A DNA stretch of 64,000 nucleotides from Anniella stebbinsi (GCA_029215795.1 JARDYH010000001.1:115470533-115534532); one strand, 5' to 3'. Counted from the first letter of the stretch, positions 33,310 through 45,877 are shown. Notes: generated by a model from the sequence alone, not told the origin. Numbers and translations: made by a program.

Positions 33310-34580
33310 ACAACACATTAAAATGGAATTCGAGATGGGAAAATGCAAGATGCTACACATAGAAAGAGAAAAATGGAAAGAAGAAGAAAGCAGAAACACT
33401 AAATAAGGAAATATTAGATAACATGGAAGAAAATGAAACATACATCTACCTACGATTCCAACATTCCATAGTAAAAACTCAATTAAGAATGCAATATAAA
33501 ACCTGCCTATCACAAATCCTAAAATCCAATCTCAACTCTAAAAACATTTTCAAAGCCATCAACATCTATGCAATACCCATCCTCACATACTCATTTGGAA
33601 TCACACATTGAACTCAAAAAAAGAAACAGACTCAGTTGCACAAAACTCAAGAAAAACTGATGCTTCATCCTGACTCATTCATTGAAAGGATAACAATCAG
33701 CAGGAAAGGAGGAGGAAAAGGTCTGCTGGACATTAACACAATTCATGCTAAACAGATAAAATCACTGAGAGAATTCTTCCACACTAAAAACAGCCCCATT
33801 CATAATGCCATAGTAAAAACAGACAAAAAGTATACACCCCACTCAACCTAACACTACAAAACAAAGACCAAACATGACCACTCCCACTCACAGAGAAAAA
33901 AGAAAAATGGGCACAAAAAGCACTCCATGGAAGCACTACAACATAATACAGAACCCACAAATAAACAAAGAACAATTGTACGAAGGGATCAGGAAGGGTG
34001 AGCTATTTCCAGAAACTATACAGACAGACACAATACAGCTGCAAAAATAATTAAACAACTGGCCATCAAATTCAACCTTATCAAACAACCTACACCATAC
34101 TATATACATACTCACCCAAAACAATCTTAGAAAATGCAGATCATAAAATATACTGGGACAGAACAATTCTTACCTACAAGACAATACCCTGCAACCAACC
34201 AGATATAACAGTCATAGACAAAAAGGAAAAACACACCTCATCGACATAGCAGTACCGAATGACAAAAATGTTGTTGAAAAGGAAGAAGAAAAGAAAGACA
34301 AATATACACCACTGGCTATGGAAGTCAAAGAACTATGGCAACAGGAAAAGGTCACAATTATTCCGTTAATCACATCAGTCACCGGCATCACATCAAAAAA
34401 TGATACAGAAAACCTTCAGAAACTAGGCCTACCAAAATACATCCACACCAACACCCAGAAAGCAGTCATAATGAAAACATGCTCAATTGCCTGGAAATTC
34501 CTGAATCAGTAAAAGACAACATGACTTGGCAAAGCAGGTCATGACCTTCTAGAAAAACTGCCATGAGCGAGAAAAAAGAT
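33310..34580 (+). mobile_element. R4/Dong-type LINE 3' end (RT thumb and restriction-like endonuclease)
   Basis: Sense-strand frames in order read MGKCKMLHIE; NETYIYLRFQ; MQYKTCLSQILKSNLNSKNI then FKAINIYAIPILTYSFGI; ERITISRKGGGKGLLDINT; HLIDIAVPNDKNVVEKEEEK; MEVKELWQQEKVTIIPLITS; and GLPKYIHTNTQKAVIMKTCS. The 'AIP.L.YSFGI', 'RKGGG(K/R)GL' and 'LIDIAVP.D.NV' strings are characteristic of non-LTR elements whose C-terminus carries a restriction-enzyme-like endonuclease, the R4/Dong group known from lizards and fish. The last frame ends at 34512, and ATAATAATAATG follows near 34580. It is 5'-truncated and broken by stops and frame changes. Clade assignment is from remembered motif patterns, so it is less certain than the LINE call. 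Confidence 0.75.
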
Positions 34581-35050
34581 ATAATAATAATGTAACAATA
34601 ATTTGCATTTATACATGTATATTAGTATGCAAACTGTATGCAAATCACCCTCTTTTGTCATCTGTTTTGGTGATGCATTTCCTCTCTCTTTCTCTATTTG
34701 GTGATGCATAAATGCCCACTCAATTTATCATGCTCCTCTTGATATTGTGGGTTTGGAACTCAGACAGAAAATAATTATCCATATGATCCAAGTCCACATT
34801 TAATCAAGTTGAGGAGACACAGCACTAAATCAGAGGATAACTTATAAGCAGAGGACCCCAGTTCTGACACCTTCAAAAGGTTTGGGGAGATCATATTCTG
34901 TCACATAAGGACTTAGGATTTATTAATATCAGTATCAGAGATAGTGAGTCTATCTACACTAGTTGCTGGGGAACATGGATGGGAAGGTGCTGTTGCATCC
35001 ATGTCCTGCTTGTGGGTTCCTGGTCAACACCTGGTTGGCCACTATGGCAA
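34581..35050. other. DMD: Unassigned intron
   Basis: Mostly unrecognised. From about 34940 to 35050 it contains GTGCTGTTGCATCCATGTCC-like sequence that may be the outer part of the inverted-repeat complex next to it. Confidence 0.4.
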
Positions 35051-35288
35051 GATCTACACCAAGCAGGATATTGCACTGTGAAATTGGTATGAAAGTGGTA
35101 TATAGAGGCAGGATCTACACTACTGTTTATAGTGGTATTGAAGTGCACTCACAACTGTTGGGGCCCATGACACATACCATATACCGCTTTCATACCACTA
35201 TATCCTGCTTGGTGTAGACATGTCATGGGACCCAACAGTTGTCAGTGCATTAAAATACCATTATAAAACAGTAGCGTAGATCCTGCCT
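35051..35288. repeat. Two interleaved inverted repeats (A-B-A'-B')
   Basis: A (35051-35105, GATCTACACCAAGCAGGATA, TGGTATGAAAGTGGTATAT) pairs with A' (about 35179-35219, ATACCGCTTTCATACCACTA, ATCCTGCTTGGTGTAGAC). B (35107-35170, GGCAGGATCTACACTACTGT to ACTGTTGGGGCCCATGA) pairs with B' (35223-35288, TCATGGGACCCAACAGTTGT to GTAGCGTAGATCCTGCC). Both arms share ATCTACAC/GTGTAGAT ends, which suggests related MITEs, one placed against or within the other. Confidence 0.85.
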
Positions 35289-37880
35289 GAGTGAACCGAC
35301 TGCTGAACTAGATGGACCCTTTCTCTAATAAAGTATGGCTCTTCTTATGCTCTGATGCTTATATCTCTCGCTTCCCCATCCTCTCTTTTCCTTTCATTTA
35401 TTTATTTGTTCTTGAATAATACTTTTAGGGTTGGAGTAGGGAGTAAGATATGCAGGAAATATAGTTTGTGTTTGCAGGGAAAAGATCAATTTTGTTATTT
35501 TGTATTATTTTAAAGAAAATGTCTTACAGAAGAGTTGATGAAATAATCAAGAATTGTGAATGAAATTACCTCAAAAATTTAGTCAAAGGTAGTTATTCAC
35601 TTGGATTAGAAACAGACAAGTCTTTTATTCGATGTTCTTCTTTAACAGTGCAGACCTATTGCATGACTGACTTCTTGATATGTGTGTATATAGGACTTAT
35701 GTGTAATAGTTTCTCCTAAAAGTGAGTGTAAATTAGCATATAAAGAAAACACAAATGCTTGTCTCAAATACTTTTCCTCCTACTTTTTTTCTCACATTTT
35801 CAGTTTGGCCTAGTTTCTGAGCTGTTATTTTAAGATCATATGAAAGTAGAGATTCGTTTTCCCTCATTCACATCATCAGACATAGGTTGAATCTAAAATT
35901 CAGACCAAACACTATCCACTGTCCATGCTAGAATGTGAGAAAATAGCATTTATGTGTTGTTCAAACAAACAAAAAATACTTTGCGCTTTACTGCATGCTT
36001 ACCTTATATCCTCATTAATAAAACACTTTTTCTATTGATATGTGTCACAGCTGCTGATCAAATTAAGTAGCAGAAATTAATTGGGTCACATGAAATAAAA
36101 ATAGGGAGCCAGTCGCTGACTAAAATTGTCCATGTGCTAATTAGTATAGACAGGGACACAGGAAGAAACCAAGTTATTTGGAAAAATACTGACTTTTATT
36201 AGCTACTAGTTTATTCATAAAGATTGCATTCTGTCAAGTTTGAAAAGTGTGCGTTTTCCTCTTAGGATACAGACTAGTACTGAAAGCTTTAAATTAGAAA
36301 TCATCATCATCATCAAACATCACTCTTGCTGTTGTCTTAATTCAAATTCTGTGAAATGTTATTACAGCTGTTGCATAGTTAAATTGTTACATTTCAGACA
36401 AGTTTAAAAGTGAACAAAATATTTACTCAAGGAGACTTGATAAACTGAATCTTTTGAATTCATTTCCACATTTCAGAAGCTATTGTATTCTGTCAACAGA
36501 ATGACAGAAGGCTCTTTTGTACCCTACCACTGTATGAGTGATTGCAACACATGCATTTTGGCTTTCTATAGTGATAAGGAATAGACGTTTCCAGTGTCTA
36601 TATGAGCAGTTTTTCAGTTTTGAGTCATTTGACCCATGGGAGTTCGCTTCTCTTGTCTTTTTATATCTGTGGGGAAACACATCACATTTAAATGCAAAAT
36701 TCTCTAGTTTGCCATTATTATTTTTATTTCTCACTTGTTTAGTTCAGCATTATTCTTCCAAGTTAAATCTTCTTTTTTCAACGCAGTGTTGCCCTTTTCC
36801 TGTTATGATTGTAATTAAGTGAATGGTATAATTCAGTTTGGCTTTTTAGAGAGTGCTTAATTTGTAGTTGTATATTCTAGCCCAAAGCATGGGCACAGTG
36901 TAGTTTCATCAAGCAATTTGAGGTTGGTCAGGAAACAGGTTTGAATGGGAGCTTCTATAAATGCTGCTTTGAAGATGTAAAAGGTTTAAAACATAGAATC
37001 TTAGTCTTCTGAATTATAATTGAGTCCTATAGCATAGTGCAATTGAGTACATAGCATAGAACAGTGCAGCGGAGTAGATGGACCCTTAGCTACTGATCTG
37101 GCAGATTTGGGGATAAGACAGATATAAAACCTAAAGAATGGTCTGTGCCAGTTGGAAAGCCTGTTCAGCACACACAGTAATAACATACTTTTTCCTGTCC
37201 TGCTATGTGCTCTGAAGAAAAGTTTTCAGTTGTCATGACCCTAACCATGAGCAGCAGCCATGACGTCGACACAGAGAAACCAGTTGGATCAGGAAATCAG
37301 TGGTACCGTTCGCAGACTTTGAGCCTGAGCTGGACCTGTCAATCAGGAACCCCTGGGCCAGAATTTTTCAAACAGGGATCCCCAGAAACAGCTTTTCCTG
37401 AGCCAAATTCCGCTGAGGGACTCCCCCTTTACATTACGATTCTCATGCTCTCTGTTGCCTTCCCACCAGCACAGGCAACGCACCAGGTGGGAGCTGAGGA
37501 AAAGGTGGCAAAGTGCAAAGCTATCCATTTAAAACGCTCCACTCTTCAGGAAGGGGTAACACTTGAAAGAGTACACTATCCCAAGATGGGTTAAAAGGCT
37601 TGAGTTTTCACCAAACTTTGTCAGTTCCAGACAGGTAACTTGCTCTGTCAAAAGTCTTATTATCTAGTCCGACTTTACTAAGCCACTCTTGGACATCCAT
37701 TGTGCTCCATAGGCTCCCAGTTGTGGTTAGGACAGAAGTATCGTTCAATTTGAATTACAACATGCTAGTTGGGGAGACTGCTTATTAGCTAGCACCTAGA
37801 CATCCCCAAAGCACCTCTGCTCAGATTGGGTTTGCTACTGGGTTTGCCATTTTTGTATCGACATGAAGTGCATATCTGTC
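35289..37880. other. DMD: Unassigned AT-rich intron
   Basis: Nothing recognised apart from a short ATC tract near 36300-36314. A 129-codon frame at 37205-37594 has no recognisable domain. Confidence 0.5.
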
Positions 37881-37962
37881 TACAGCTACAATCCTAAAAT
37901 GGTTTGCTAGGTAGTAAGCACTACTGAACACAGTGGGAGTTAATTGTGCTTGTTTATATAAA
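37881..37962. repeat. Dispersed repeat related to the 29285 copy
   Basis: CAGCTACAATCCTAAAATGG, TAGGTAGTAAGCACTACTGA and CACAGTGGGAGTTAATTGTG match the complement layout of the CTTACTTCTGAGTAGA family. Confidence 0.5.
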
Positions 37963-38221
37963 ATCGGTGCCACTTTATAAATATAAAGCAATGGCCCAAT
38001 TGAAGTGAAATGCACAGCTGACAACTTCACCGGCATTCAGCTTGCAGAGAAGTATGTGTGTAAAGCAAGTTGCAAAACTGAGATAATTCCGCAGGTGGAT
38101 GTTTGAGCTACTTTTACTTGTATCTTCACTTACAATTTCAGACATTGACTCTAGTGTGAACCGATACGTCAAATCTGTAACTTCCATATTGGAAGTTCCA
38201 TAGGATATGAGGAGGCTCACT

Positions 38222-38560
38222 GAGAGTAGTACCAGGTCTAGGCTTTTGAGAACCCTTGGGCAAGACACACTGAATGGCCCATTGCCTCATTGAATCTATC
38301 TTCCCACTGCCATTATCACTTCTCATCCTCTTTCTCATAATGGCCCTCACTTGTTTGGTTGCTTGACAGGAAGAGAGCCAGTAAGCCAGAAGGCAGTGGC
38401 ATCTACTGCTCCTCAATCTCACCACCACCATTGTTTGGGCTACAGGGGGGAAGGTACTAATGAAGAAGAGGACCGACTCCAGGGGGCTATTGGCAGTTGG
38501 CCCCTCCTGCTCTGTGGGCCCTCAGCACATGTCCAACCATGCCTACCATTGATTCCAACT
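38222..38560. repeat. Unnamed dispersed repeat C, copy 1
   Basis: CCTTGGGCAAGACACACTGA, GAAGGCAGTGGCATCTACTG, CTCCTC, CATTGTTTGGGC, GACTCCAGGGGGCTATTGGC and GGGCCCTCAGCA recur in order at 47575-47905 and 63335-63660. This copy is in the same orientation as the others. Confidence 0.7.
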
Positions 38561-39264
38561 TTGAGTGAGAGCTATCCCAGAGAGCTGCCAATTGCATAAT
38601 TAATGCTTTTTGGAGTTAGCATCTCACATATGATTTATCTTGTATGAACAAACTGCATCTATTTGCTACAGATGATGGTTGAAATAAATCAACTGTCTTA
38701 TAGCTAATGATAAAATGCAGCTCATATATTTGCTGAAACATGATGCATGTTGCTACATAAATGCCTGTGCTTATCTATAGTCTTTCTAAATTAAGAAACT
38801 TAAATTAATAACCTTTGGAATGTATTATTGTAAATTTTAGAGTAATCTTAAAATCGAGAGCAATTTTAAGATGACGTGTGATTGTAAGATTAAAAAATGG
38901 TATGAAATAAAACTCAAAAGATATTTTAATTAATAGACTTACTTGTATCATGAATTTAATTGGAGAATGAGTGATTGTAAAAGTGGAGAGGAGTCAGTGT
39001 CAGCAATGCATATAAAAAAGCAATGCATTGCTTTTTTATGTGAATCCTCAAACTGACACACCACTAGATCTAATATAAAGCCTCAGTAATCACCTAAACA
39101 GAATGCCACAAACACTACATTAAAAAGCCATCCATCTAAACAATAAGTTACAAGATGGATTTTCCATATGTACTTCCTTGACATGACAAGACTAGCAAAA
39201 TCAATAGACCCATAAGTTTTCTTTCACTCTTCACTAACTTTGACTTCCTTTATGTTATTTGTGG
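38561..39264. other. DMD: Unassigned AT-rich intron with a perfect palindrome
   Basis: Apart from the 28-bp palindrome at 39012-39039, nothing is recognised. Confidence 0.5.
39012..39039. repeat. Perfect 28-bp palindrome, no loop
   Basis: ATAAAAAAGCAATG is joined directly to CATTGCTTTTTTAT. It may be the centre of an otherwise decayed hairpin element. Confidence 0.95.
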
Positions 39265-39890
39265 TAAATATTCAGTATGATTTTTATTTTTATTTTTTTA
39301 GCATTTATTATTATTATATTTTTATTGTGAATTAAAAAAAATACAGAACAATAAAAACAAAAACAAACAGTGAAAAAAGAAAAAACACATTACATATACA
39401 GCAATGTCATCATTTTTCATTGAATGTTAAAAACAAAAAGAGACAGAGAGAGAACTATACATAGGTTTCAAAAAAATCAGACCATATAGCCATATACTTA
39501 TCCATTTGCAAGTTGCGCCTGTATATCACCCGTTCAAATGTTGATAAGGTTATTAATTCCACCATCCATTGCATTATGGGAGGTGAGCATTTATCCTTCC
39601 AATATATTAGTATAAGTTTTTTAGCTGACATGAGTGTTCTGAAAATCCATTTATGCTGACCCTGCGTTAGTTTCCAAGACATCGGCAGGTAATTTAGAAG
39701 GGCATGAGCATCCTTCCATATTAAAGATTGATTCAGGACAAGTTTTATCCTTATTTTAACCTCCTCCCAAAAGGAGGAGACTACCGAGCACTGCCAAAAC
39801 ATATGGTTAAAGAAGCATTAGGTGCATTACATTTCCAACAAATATGTAAATTACCATAGATAGACCCTGTTGAAAAGATGTTGGGTTCAG
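39265..39890 (-). mobile_element. L1 LINE 3' end, antisense, second subfamily
   Basis: A - strand frame at 39802-39455 (MFWQCSVVSSFWEEVKIRIK...DKYMAIWSDFFETYV) is the C-terminal end of an L1-group ORF2. It is preceded in another frame by CWKCNAPNAS, the start of the zinc-knuckle. An A-rich 3' end lies at 39300-39400 (T/A runs on the + strand). The sequence differs strongly from the full-length L1 at 20 kb, so it is another lineage. It is truncated just upstream of the knuckle. Confidence 0.8.
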
Positions 39891-40735
39891 TAGATATTTT
39901 TTTAGCTTTGAGAAAACATAATTTGGATGTGGTGGTAATCAGATTTCATTTGAAAATGCATTTTTGTTGGAATTGATGACTGATAAAAAGTTGGGTTATT
40001 CTGCCCATATACTTTTTTTCTTTCCTTTCTTTCATCATTTGTCTCACTTAACTACTCCATGAACACATAAGTTGAAATTGAAATACAGGCCTTTCCACAA
40101 AGAAACTATACTGGAACAATTTTTACTGTCATGCCACTGATTTTGTTACTGCTTCTGCCAAGCTGTTCCTAATATGGTAGTGTGGCATGAAAGGAGGTCT
40201 TAAATAATATTTTTTTTTCTTCAGCTTCCAGCTCCCAGTTACTTAATTCCTCCAAATGGGGAATTAAAGATCTTCAGGTTTTTGCATATTATTTGAGCCT
40301 GAGTATAGCTACCATGAAACCTTATTTACACAAAATATTCTAATGAGCGCAAATGAGTACCTGATAACATTGATGGCAGTGGAACAAAATTCAGGTAAAG
40401 GAATAAATAATTATTTAATACCCAAAGATTACTAGAATATATATTTTGATTTAAGAACATGTATGTAGAAACAAAGCCCCTTCAGCTTTTACAAACAAAA
40501 AAACAATATCATGACAACTCAGAAGGATGAGAAGCTCTTCCCCCTCAGGGTCATAGTGAATCAAGCATACTTTTTTCTCCTCTAGCCTTAAGTATGGTTT
40601 AAAAATAATATCCTTTTCACATCCTGTCATTAGAGAAGAAGACCAGTCAATCAGCCTTCCAGAGAACAACCTACTTAATCCTAATCAAAATGCACCATAA
40701 GAAGGGAAACCTTGTTAGGAATGATGATGTGACCG
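39891..40735. other. DMD: Unassigned AT-rich intron
   Basis: Nothing recognised. Confidence 0.5.
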
Positions 40736-40739
40736 TGAA

Positions 40740-41620
40740 TGAAATTCTGGGACATCCTGGGGCTTCTTACTAGGTGGTATTGATGTCGAATTGACTTTTA
40801 GCATCTTCATGGAACTGTCTAGTGAGTTCATCCAGAGATTTTGGGTGAATTTTAATCACCCAGCTCTACTTTTCTCCTTTATCAGATTGAGATAAAGCAG
40901 TGGAGGTACTGAACTGGTGTTTGCAATCAGTAATAGACTGGAAGGCCAATGAATTTAAGCTCAATCCAGATAACATTAAGGTACCATTACTCGGGGATTC
41001 ATCTGGACCTTTCCTGGCCACAGCCTGGCCACATATATCCATGTCCTGGTAATGTCCATATTGGACTACTGCAATGTATTGTATGTGGGTTTGGCTCTGA
41101 AGACTTTCCAGAAACTTCAGCTAGTACAAAACACTTTAGCCAGATTACTAACTGGCATTAGTAATGTGGATCATGTTTTTTCCAGTTCTTAAAGACTTAC
41201 ATCGACTGCCTCTCCATTTCTGAGAACAATTCAAAGTGCTGGTAATTGCCTATGAAGTCCTAATACGTTTGGGATAGGAGTCTTTGAAGGCCACCTTCTG
41301 TGACACAAAATTGTCCAAACATTGCAGTCATCTTCAGAGGCCCTCCTCCATGTTTTCCTGCCATCTGAGGTTAGATAGGTGGTGACTGGGAGATGGTCTT
41401 TTGGTTGTGGTCCCTCCCTCTCCCCCCGTCATTTGTGGAATGCTCTGGAGTAAATTCAGGTATCAATTTGGTTCCAGGTGAAGTTTTTTTTTAATTTGCC
41501 TAGGCTTTTCAGAACATAGTTTAACCTGATCTATGTGTTTTTATCATTCCTGGTGAATTTGATGGATTGTATTTAGTCACTACCATTTTTCTCAATTTTA
41601 TTTGTTGTAGATTGATTTAT
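40740..41620 (+). mobile_element. L2-like LINE 3' fragment, sense
   Basis: Despite stops, the + strand preserves ISNRLEGQ-type and LNPDNIKV-like text near 40960, then VMSILDYCNVLYVGLALKTF, QKLQLVQNTLARLLTGISNV, DHVFPVLKDLHRLPLHF and EQFKVLVIAYEVL. These align with the region upstream of FKALNGLGPGYL in the copy at 450. Degraded 3' UTR-like text follows to about 41620, and the conserved GGGCGGTATAAA tail is missing. Confidence 0.85.
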
Positions 41621-41754
41621 GTTTATCATAATGGTGTGCCAGGGAAATTGCACACTTTCTAGAGGCCCTGGAAAGTGTGCATCGCCGAGTGCTCGGCCTG
41701 CACAGCTCCTGGAACAGGGCCAGCCAAACAGCGCTCAGCAAACTCGAGGGGAGT

Positions 41755-41880
41755 TCTCTAATCCCAAACTTCAACTCACATCAGCCCAGCCAGCATTGCC
41801 AATGGTCAGGAATGCTGGGAGCTGTACAACACATCTGGAGGGAACCAGGTTGAGGTAGACTGTACCAGTTAATAGGGGAA
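41755..41880. repeat. Palindromic MITE remnant (CATCTGGAGG family)
   Basis: CAATGGTCAGGAATGCTGGG, AGCTGTACAACACATCTGGA and GGGAACCAGGTTGAGG fit the reptilian element consensus of the form 'tgatgggagttgtagtccaacacatctggagggc', also seen at 45685 and 54302. Confidence 0.65.
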
Positions 41881-44800
41881 CCCTTGCTTGCGTTAACCAT
41901 GGTTAGCAATAGGGCATATGTATGGTTAAAGCTGACAAGGAAAGGGCTGGAAAATTCACTCCAGAAGAGCAAGAAGGAAGTGGACAGGAACTAACAATCT
42001 CACACCCTATTTCTGGTCTCTTAAATATTTTAAGAGATCAGTGATGGTATCATTTCCCACCGGACTTAAATTTTTACAAAAAAGGAGCAAGGGAATATCC
42101 TATTTCCTGTTGCTTCATCATGGCTCAATCCTTACTTTATCCTCAAAAGGGTTTATTATCCTCAATGGGATAATAATCCTTGATGAGATTATTTAATAAT
42201 GATACCTCCCATTGGAAAAGCAATTAGCAGAGGAAAGGCAAAGGCAAAGCAGATTGAGCATTTACCAGTCTCACATGCTCACAAGGTTATTTTAGAATAA
42301 AAGGATACCACACCCCTTTTTAATGAAGGAGAGGTAAAATGGCTTTACCCACAAATCTTATTGCATATACAATGCAGGTACAGCGTAGAGTTTCAAAAAA
42401 GAGTTTGGTTAGTCCATTTTGTGTTCCATTACACAGGTAGGAGCGAGAGAGCAAACATACTTGCTCCCAGCAATGGTGGGAGTTAGAGAGGGGGGAAGGA
42501 AAGGGAGGAGCAAAAGGAAGAAATCACAGGAAATCATTTTGTAAGCTATAGAGATCCTAAGGCTAGCTGTGGTCAAAATTCCCATGAACTAACTGCCCCC
42601 TTCCAGAACTATAAGGTTTTAGATTGCCTGTTAGTTTCCTTGGAAGACACCCCCCTCCTTTGCTTTGTCTAAAGTAGTTTATTCAAGGAATAATTATAGT
42701 GTATTTTCAGGACTTGAGAAAATATGAAGATTTTACATGAGGTTGAAAGGTTACAAATGTAAAATCTAACGTATCTATGATCATTGTCTGGTAGGCACCC
42801 ATCATTAATTCTAGATATACTAGATGCTGATTGCATTTTACTAAGTATCCTTGTCTTGGCCACTTATGCATTCTTTATGCTATATCCCCTGATTATCTCT
42901 CTGAATCATTCCTTCCCTCTGTGATTACCTCCATTAGCTTGATGCTATCTTGTCTTTCCTAGAGAAAAATCCCTATGAACTGTGACCTGGAAAGATGCTG
43001 TTTTCTGATGTAACATTTGGCTTAGGAAACCCCAAGAGGTTTTAAAATATTGTCTTGAATATAGGAAACCTAAAACTGAAGCATTGGTCAAATCTCTGAA
43101 GAGCCTGAATTGCTGGGATAACAAAAGTTTCACCCTGTTGAAATGGGAAGCAATCCATTGCATAGGGCTAGGAAAGAATCCCATCTGAAACTTGGTGAGC
43201 CATTGCCGCTGGAGAATTCTGTTTGTTCTCAGCTCAATGGATGGATCCCTGTGGTGCTGCCAACTCAGCACACATTTGTGAACCGAGTGGTGGGCCAGAT
43301 TCCAGAAACTTGGGAACTTTGCTGCTCCTTTTTATCCGTGAGTCGAGATTTGCACAAAATTGCAAGTGAAAATATATTTATGGCTGCAATTTTGCTCAAA
43401 TCACAATTTCTGTGAATATTTACACCTGTGATTTGCACAAAAAAGAAACCTTAAGATGGGTTCACTTCATCGCATGATGAGATGGGTGAGCTTGGAGATG
43501 CTCGAGCTGGAGTCTGGGCGGAGGGCTGAGCTGGCAAAAACCTGCTGAGTTCAACCCCCCAAACAGATTCCTCCAACATCCGTACACAGAACTGAATGGG
43601 CCAATGATATGTATAAGGCAGCTTACTGTGACTAAGCAGGTGGCAGGACTAGTTTAAAGGTTAGGTTAGGTTTAAAGGACAAACCAGGAAGCAGGTCTGA
43701 GGGACAAACCCAAAATCAGAACTGAAAATAACCAAAGTTTACTCATTAACACACTTGAATCAGAAAGACCATAACGCTTAGGCAAGGCTTACCGAAACGT
43801 GAAGCCATTTCCATCCAAAAAGGTCCATTGGCAGCCTGGGTGGGCAGGAGTAGTTCAGGACTTGAGAATGCTCTTGCCCCCCCCCCCTGGATATTTTTGA
43901 GGCCCTCACTTTGGGCTCACACTTTGTGCCTGACAACATGGAATTTGTTGCCATGATGACAGTAGCAAAAATTGTGATGATTTTGCAGGGAAGCAAGGTG
44001 CATGAGGGAGTGGACACCGTGTTTGCAAGCAAATCACACTCCCCTAAGCCTCCCCCAGACATTGACAGCCCATAGTCTAAGCAGATGCTCCAAGTTACAG
44101 TTTTGTGGGTCACCATAGAGGGCAGCAGATGTGAAGGCCTCCAGTTCTGGTAGGATCAGAGGTGCTTCTGGTCCTGACCCACCTATTCCCTGCACCAATC
44201 ACATTCACAAAATTCCTCAACCAAAATGAAGATGCATAGTCAGGACTGCTTACAAAGATCTAGCTTAGAATGAATTGGCTGCTACATACACTACTTCAGT
44301 ATATTCACTGATTATAGAGTAATATAAAGTTGTGATGAACTTCAATTTTAAATATGTGCTTATTACTGTTTTGTTGAATAATATGAGTTCCATCTTTCCA
44401 GATATTTGGATACTATGGCTTACTTGAGATTTGGAAGACTTATGCTTTGGAAGCCTAAGTGAAACACTGGCTATGTAAAAATATTGCTTGATCTTGAGGG
44501 CAGCTTCACAAGTTATTAGCTATGTAGCAGTGGGGTAGAAGGCATGTGTGAATGTATGTTTTTTGGTAATACTTTATGCAGAACTGCCACATCTCCTCCT
44601 ACAGATACATATGTATGCTATCCAACAGTTCCCTCCACATGGTCTAAGCATCTTGCTACAGGGAAGATCAGCATTTTTAGATATAGATATTACTTCTTAA
44701 AAAATTGCATGAATGTCTCTTTCCCACCCTTTGCCATCTTGCAATAATTGGAATTGGCAAGTGCTTCAGACCTTTTTAAAAATCTGGTTCCAGTGGCAAT

Positions 44801-45479
44801 CATTTTCCATTTTCAGAGGACACTGTTCTTTGGCGTACCTTCAATAACAGCTTTTTGAATCATTTGCTTGCTTCATAGTAAGCCCTAGGAAGCCACAGTC
44901 CATTTTTCTTGAGCTGCCCCTAGTGGCCAGTTTATGTAGTCATAGTGCTTTAAGGTAACTAAGATAAATCCTGTGTGTCTTATGCCAGCATTTGTGTGAT
45001 CTTAAAGGCACCCACTATTTTGAATTTTTAGTAGTACAAACATCAGACAAATGGCTTTGAGAATACTTGCCAGTGACTAAACTATCCTGAAAAAGAACAC
45101 TAAAATAGTGGTTATGACAGAAAAAAATGTATGGTTACTGACCAGTATTCACATGATTATATTTAATAATTTCCTTTTGATCGACAACAAAACTGTTTAC
45201 TTAATGTAAGTGATTTTTTCAAATATCTTGAGTCCTAAGATACTAGTGTTATGAATTCGTAATGAATGATTCCCGTAACCTATTGAGAATAACATCACAA
45301 GTTCCTTCTATTTGAACTTCTTTGAATATCACGCACATTCTCAGTTCTTATTTTTTGGGGGTGTAGGGAATGGCTATCTGTACATGCATCTCCCAAAACT
45401 GAAGCCAAACCAGTTAGCTAATTTATTGGAAGACTAACACTCAAAAGCTTAGTGGCTTAGTTTCAATCACGTCATTAAC
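41881..45479. other. DMD: Unassigned intron
   Basis: AT-rich with a few GC-richer patches (43470-43560 and 43780-44170) that may be old repeats. Small frames there have no domain. No exon-like segment was seen in these 3.6 kb. Confidence 0.45.
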
Positions 45480-45572
45480 AATTCAGTCCTGTGTATGCCA
45501 ATCAGACATAGGTCCCACTGAGTTTAATGAATTTACTCTCAGTTCATTGTGCATAGATTGCAGCTTTAATTG
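45480..45572. repeat. Dispersed repeat related to the 29285 copy
   Basis: TCAGTCCTGTGTATGCCAAT, AGGTCCCACTGAGTTTAATG and GTGCATAGATTGCAGC resemble the CTTACTTCTGAGTAGA family (GTCCCACTGA, GCATAGGATTGC words). Confidence 0.5.
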
Positions 45573-45640
45573 TTCTGTGTGTTTAATTAGAAAATAACTA
45601 TAGAGAACCACAGTTTGAATTAGGATTTTCAACATCATTC

Positions 45641-45662
45641 TATATATATATATATATATATA
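45641..45662. repeat. (TA)11 microsatellite
   Basis: TA dinucleotides 250 bp upstream of exon 2. Confidence 0.95.
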
Positions 45663-45683
45663 TTATTTGCATCCTTGTAACCC

Positions 45684-45822
45684 ACCCTTCCCCAACCTGG
45701 TGCCTTAGAGAAGCTTTGGATTTCAGAGCCCATTATCTTCAGACAACATGGCCAGTAGCCAAGAATCCTGGGGATTGTAGCCCAAAATTCTTGAGGACAC
45801 CAGCTTGGGGAAGTCTGTAACC
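45684..45822. repeat. Palindromic MITE (CCTTCCCCAACCTGGTGCC), 90 bp before exon 2
   Basis: CCTTCCCCAACCTGGTGCCT at the left pairs with CACCAGCTTGGGGAAGTCTG at the right, and GAATCCTGGGGATTGTAGCC mirrors the centre. It belongs to the same family as 41755 and 54302. Confidence 0.8.
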
Positions 45823-45877
45823 TGCCCAAAAAAATAATATTGGTCAACAGTCGAATATTAATACCTTAGTCAGTAAC

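Noticed and set aside
37205..37594. 129-codon open frame on the + strand
   Set aside because: No domain or exon-like borders; considered chance in a less AT-rich stretch.
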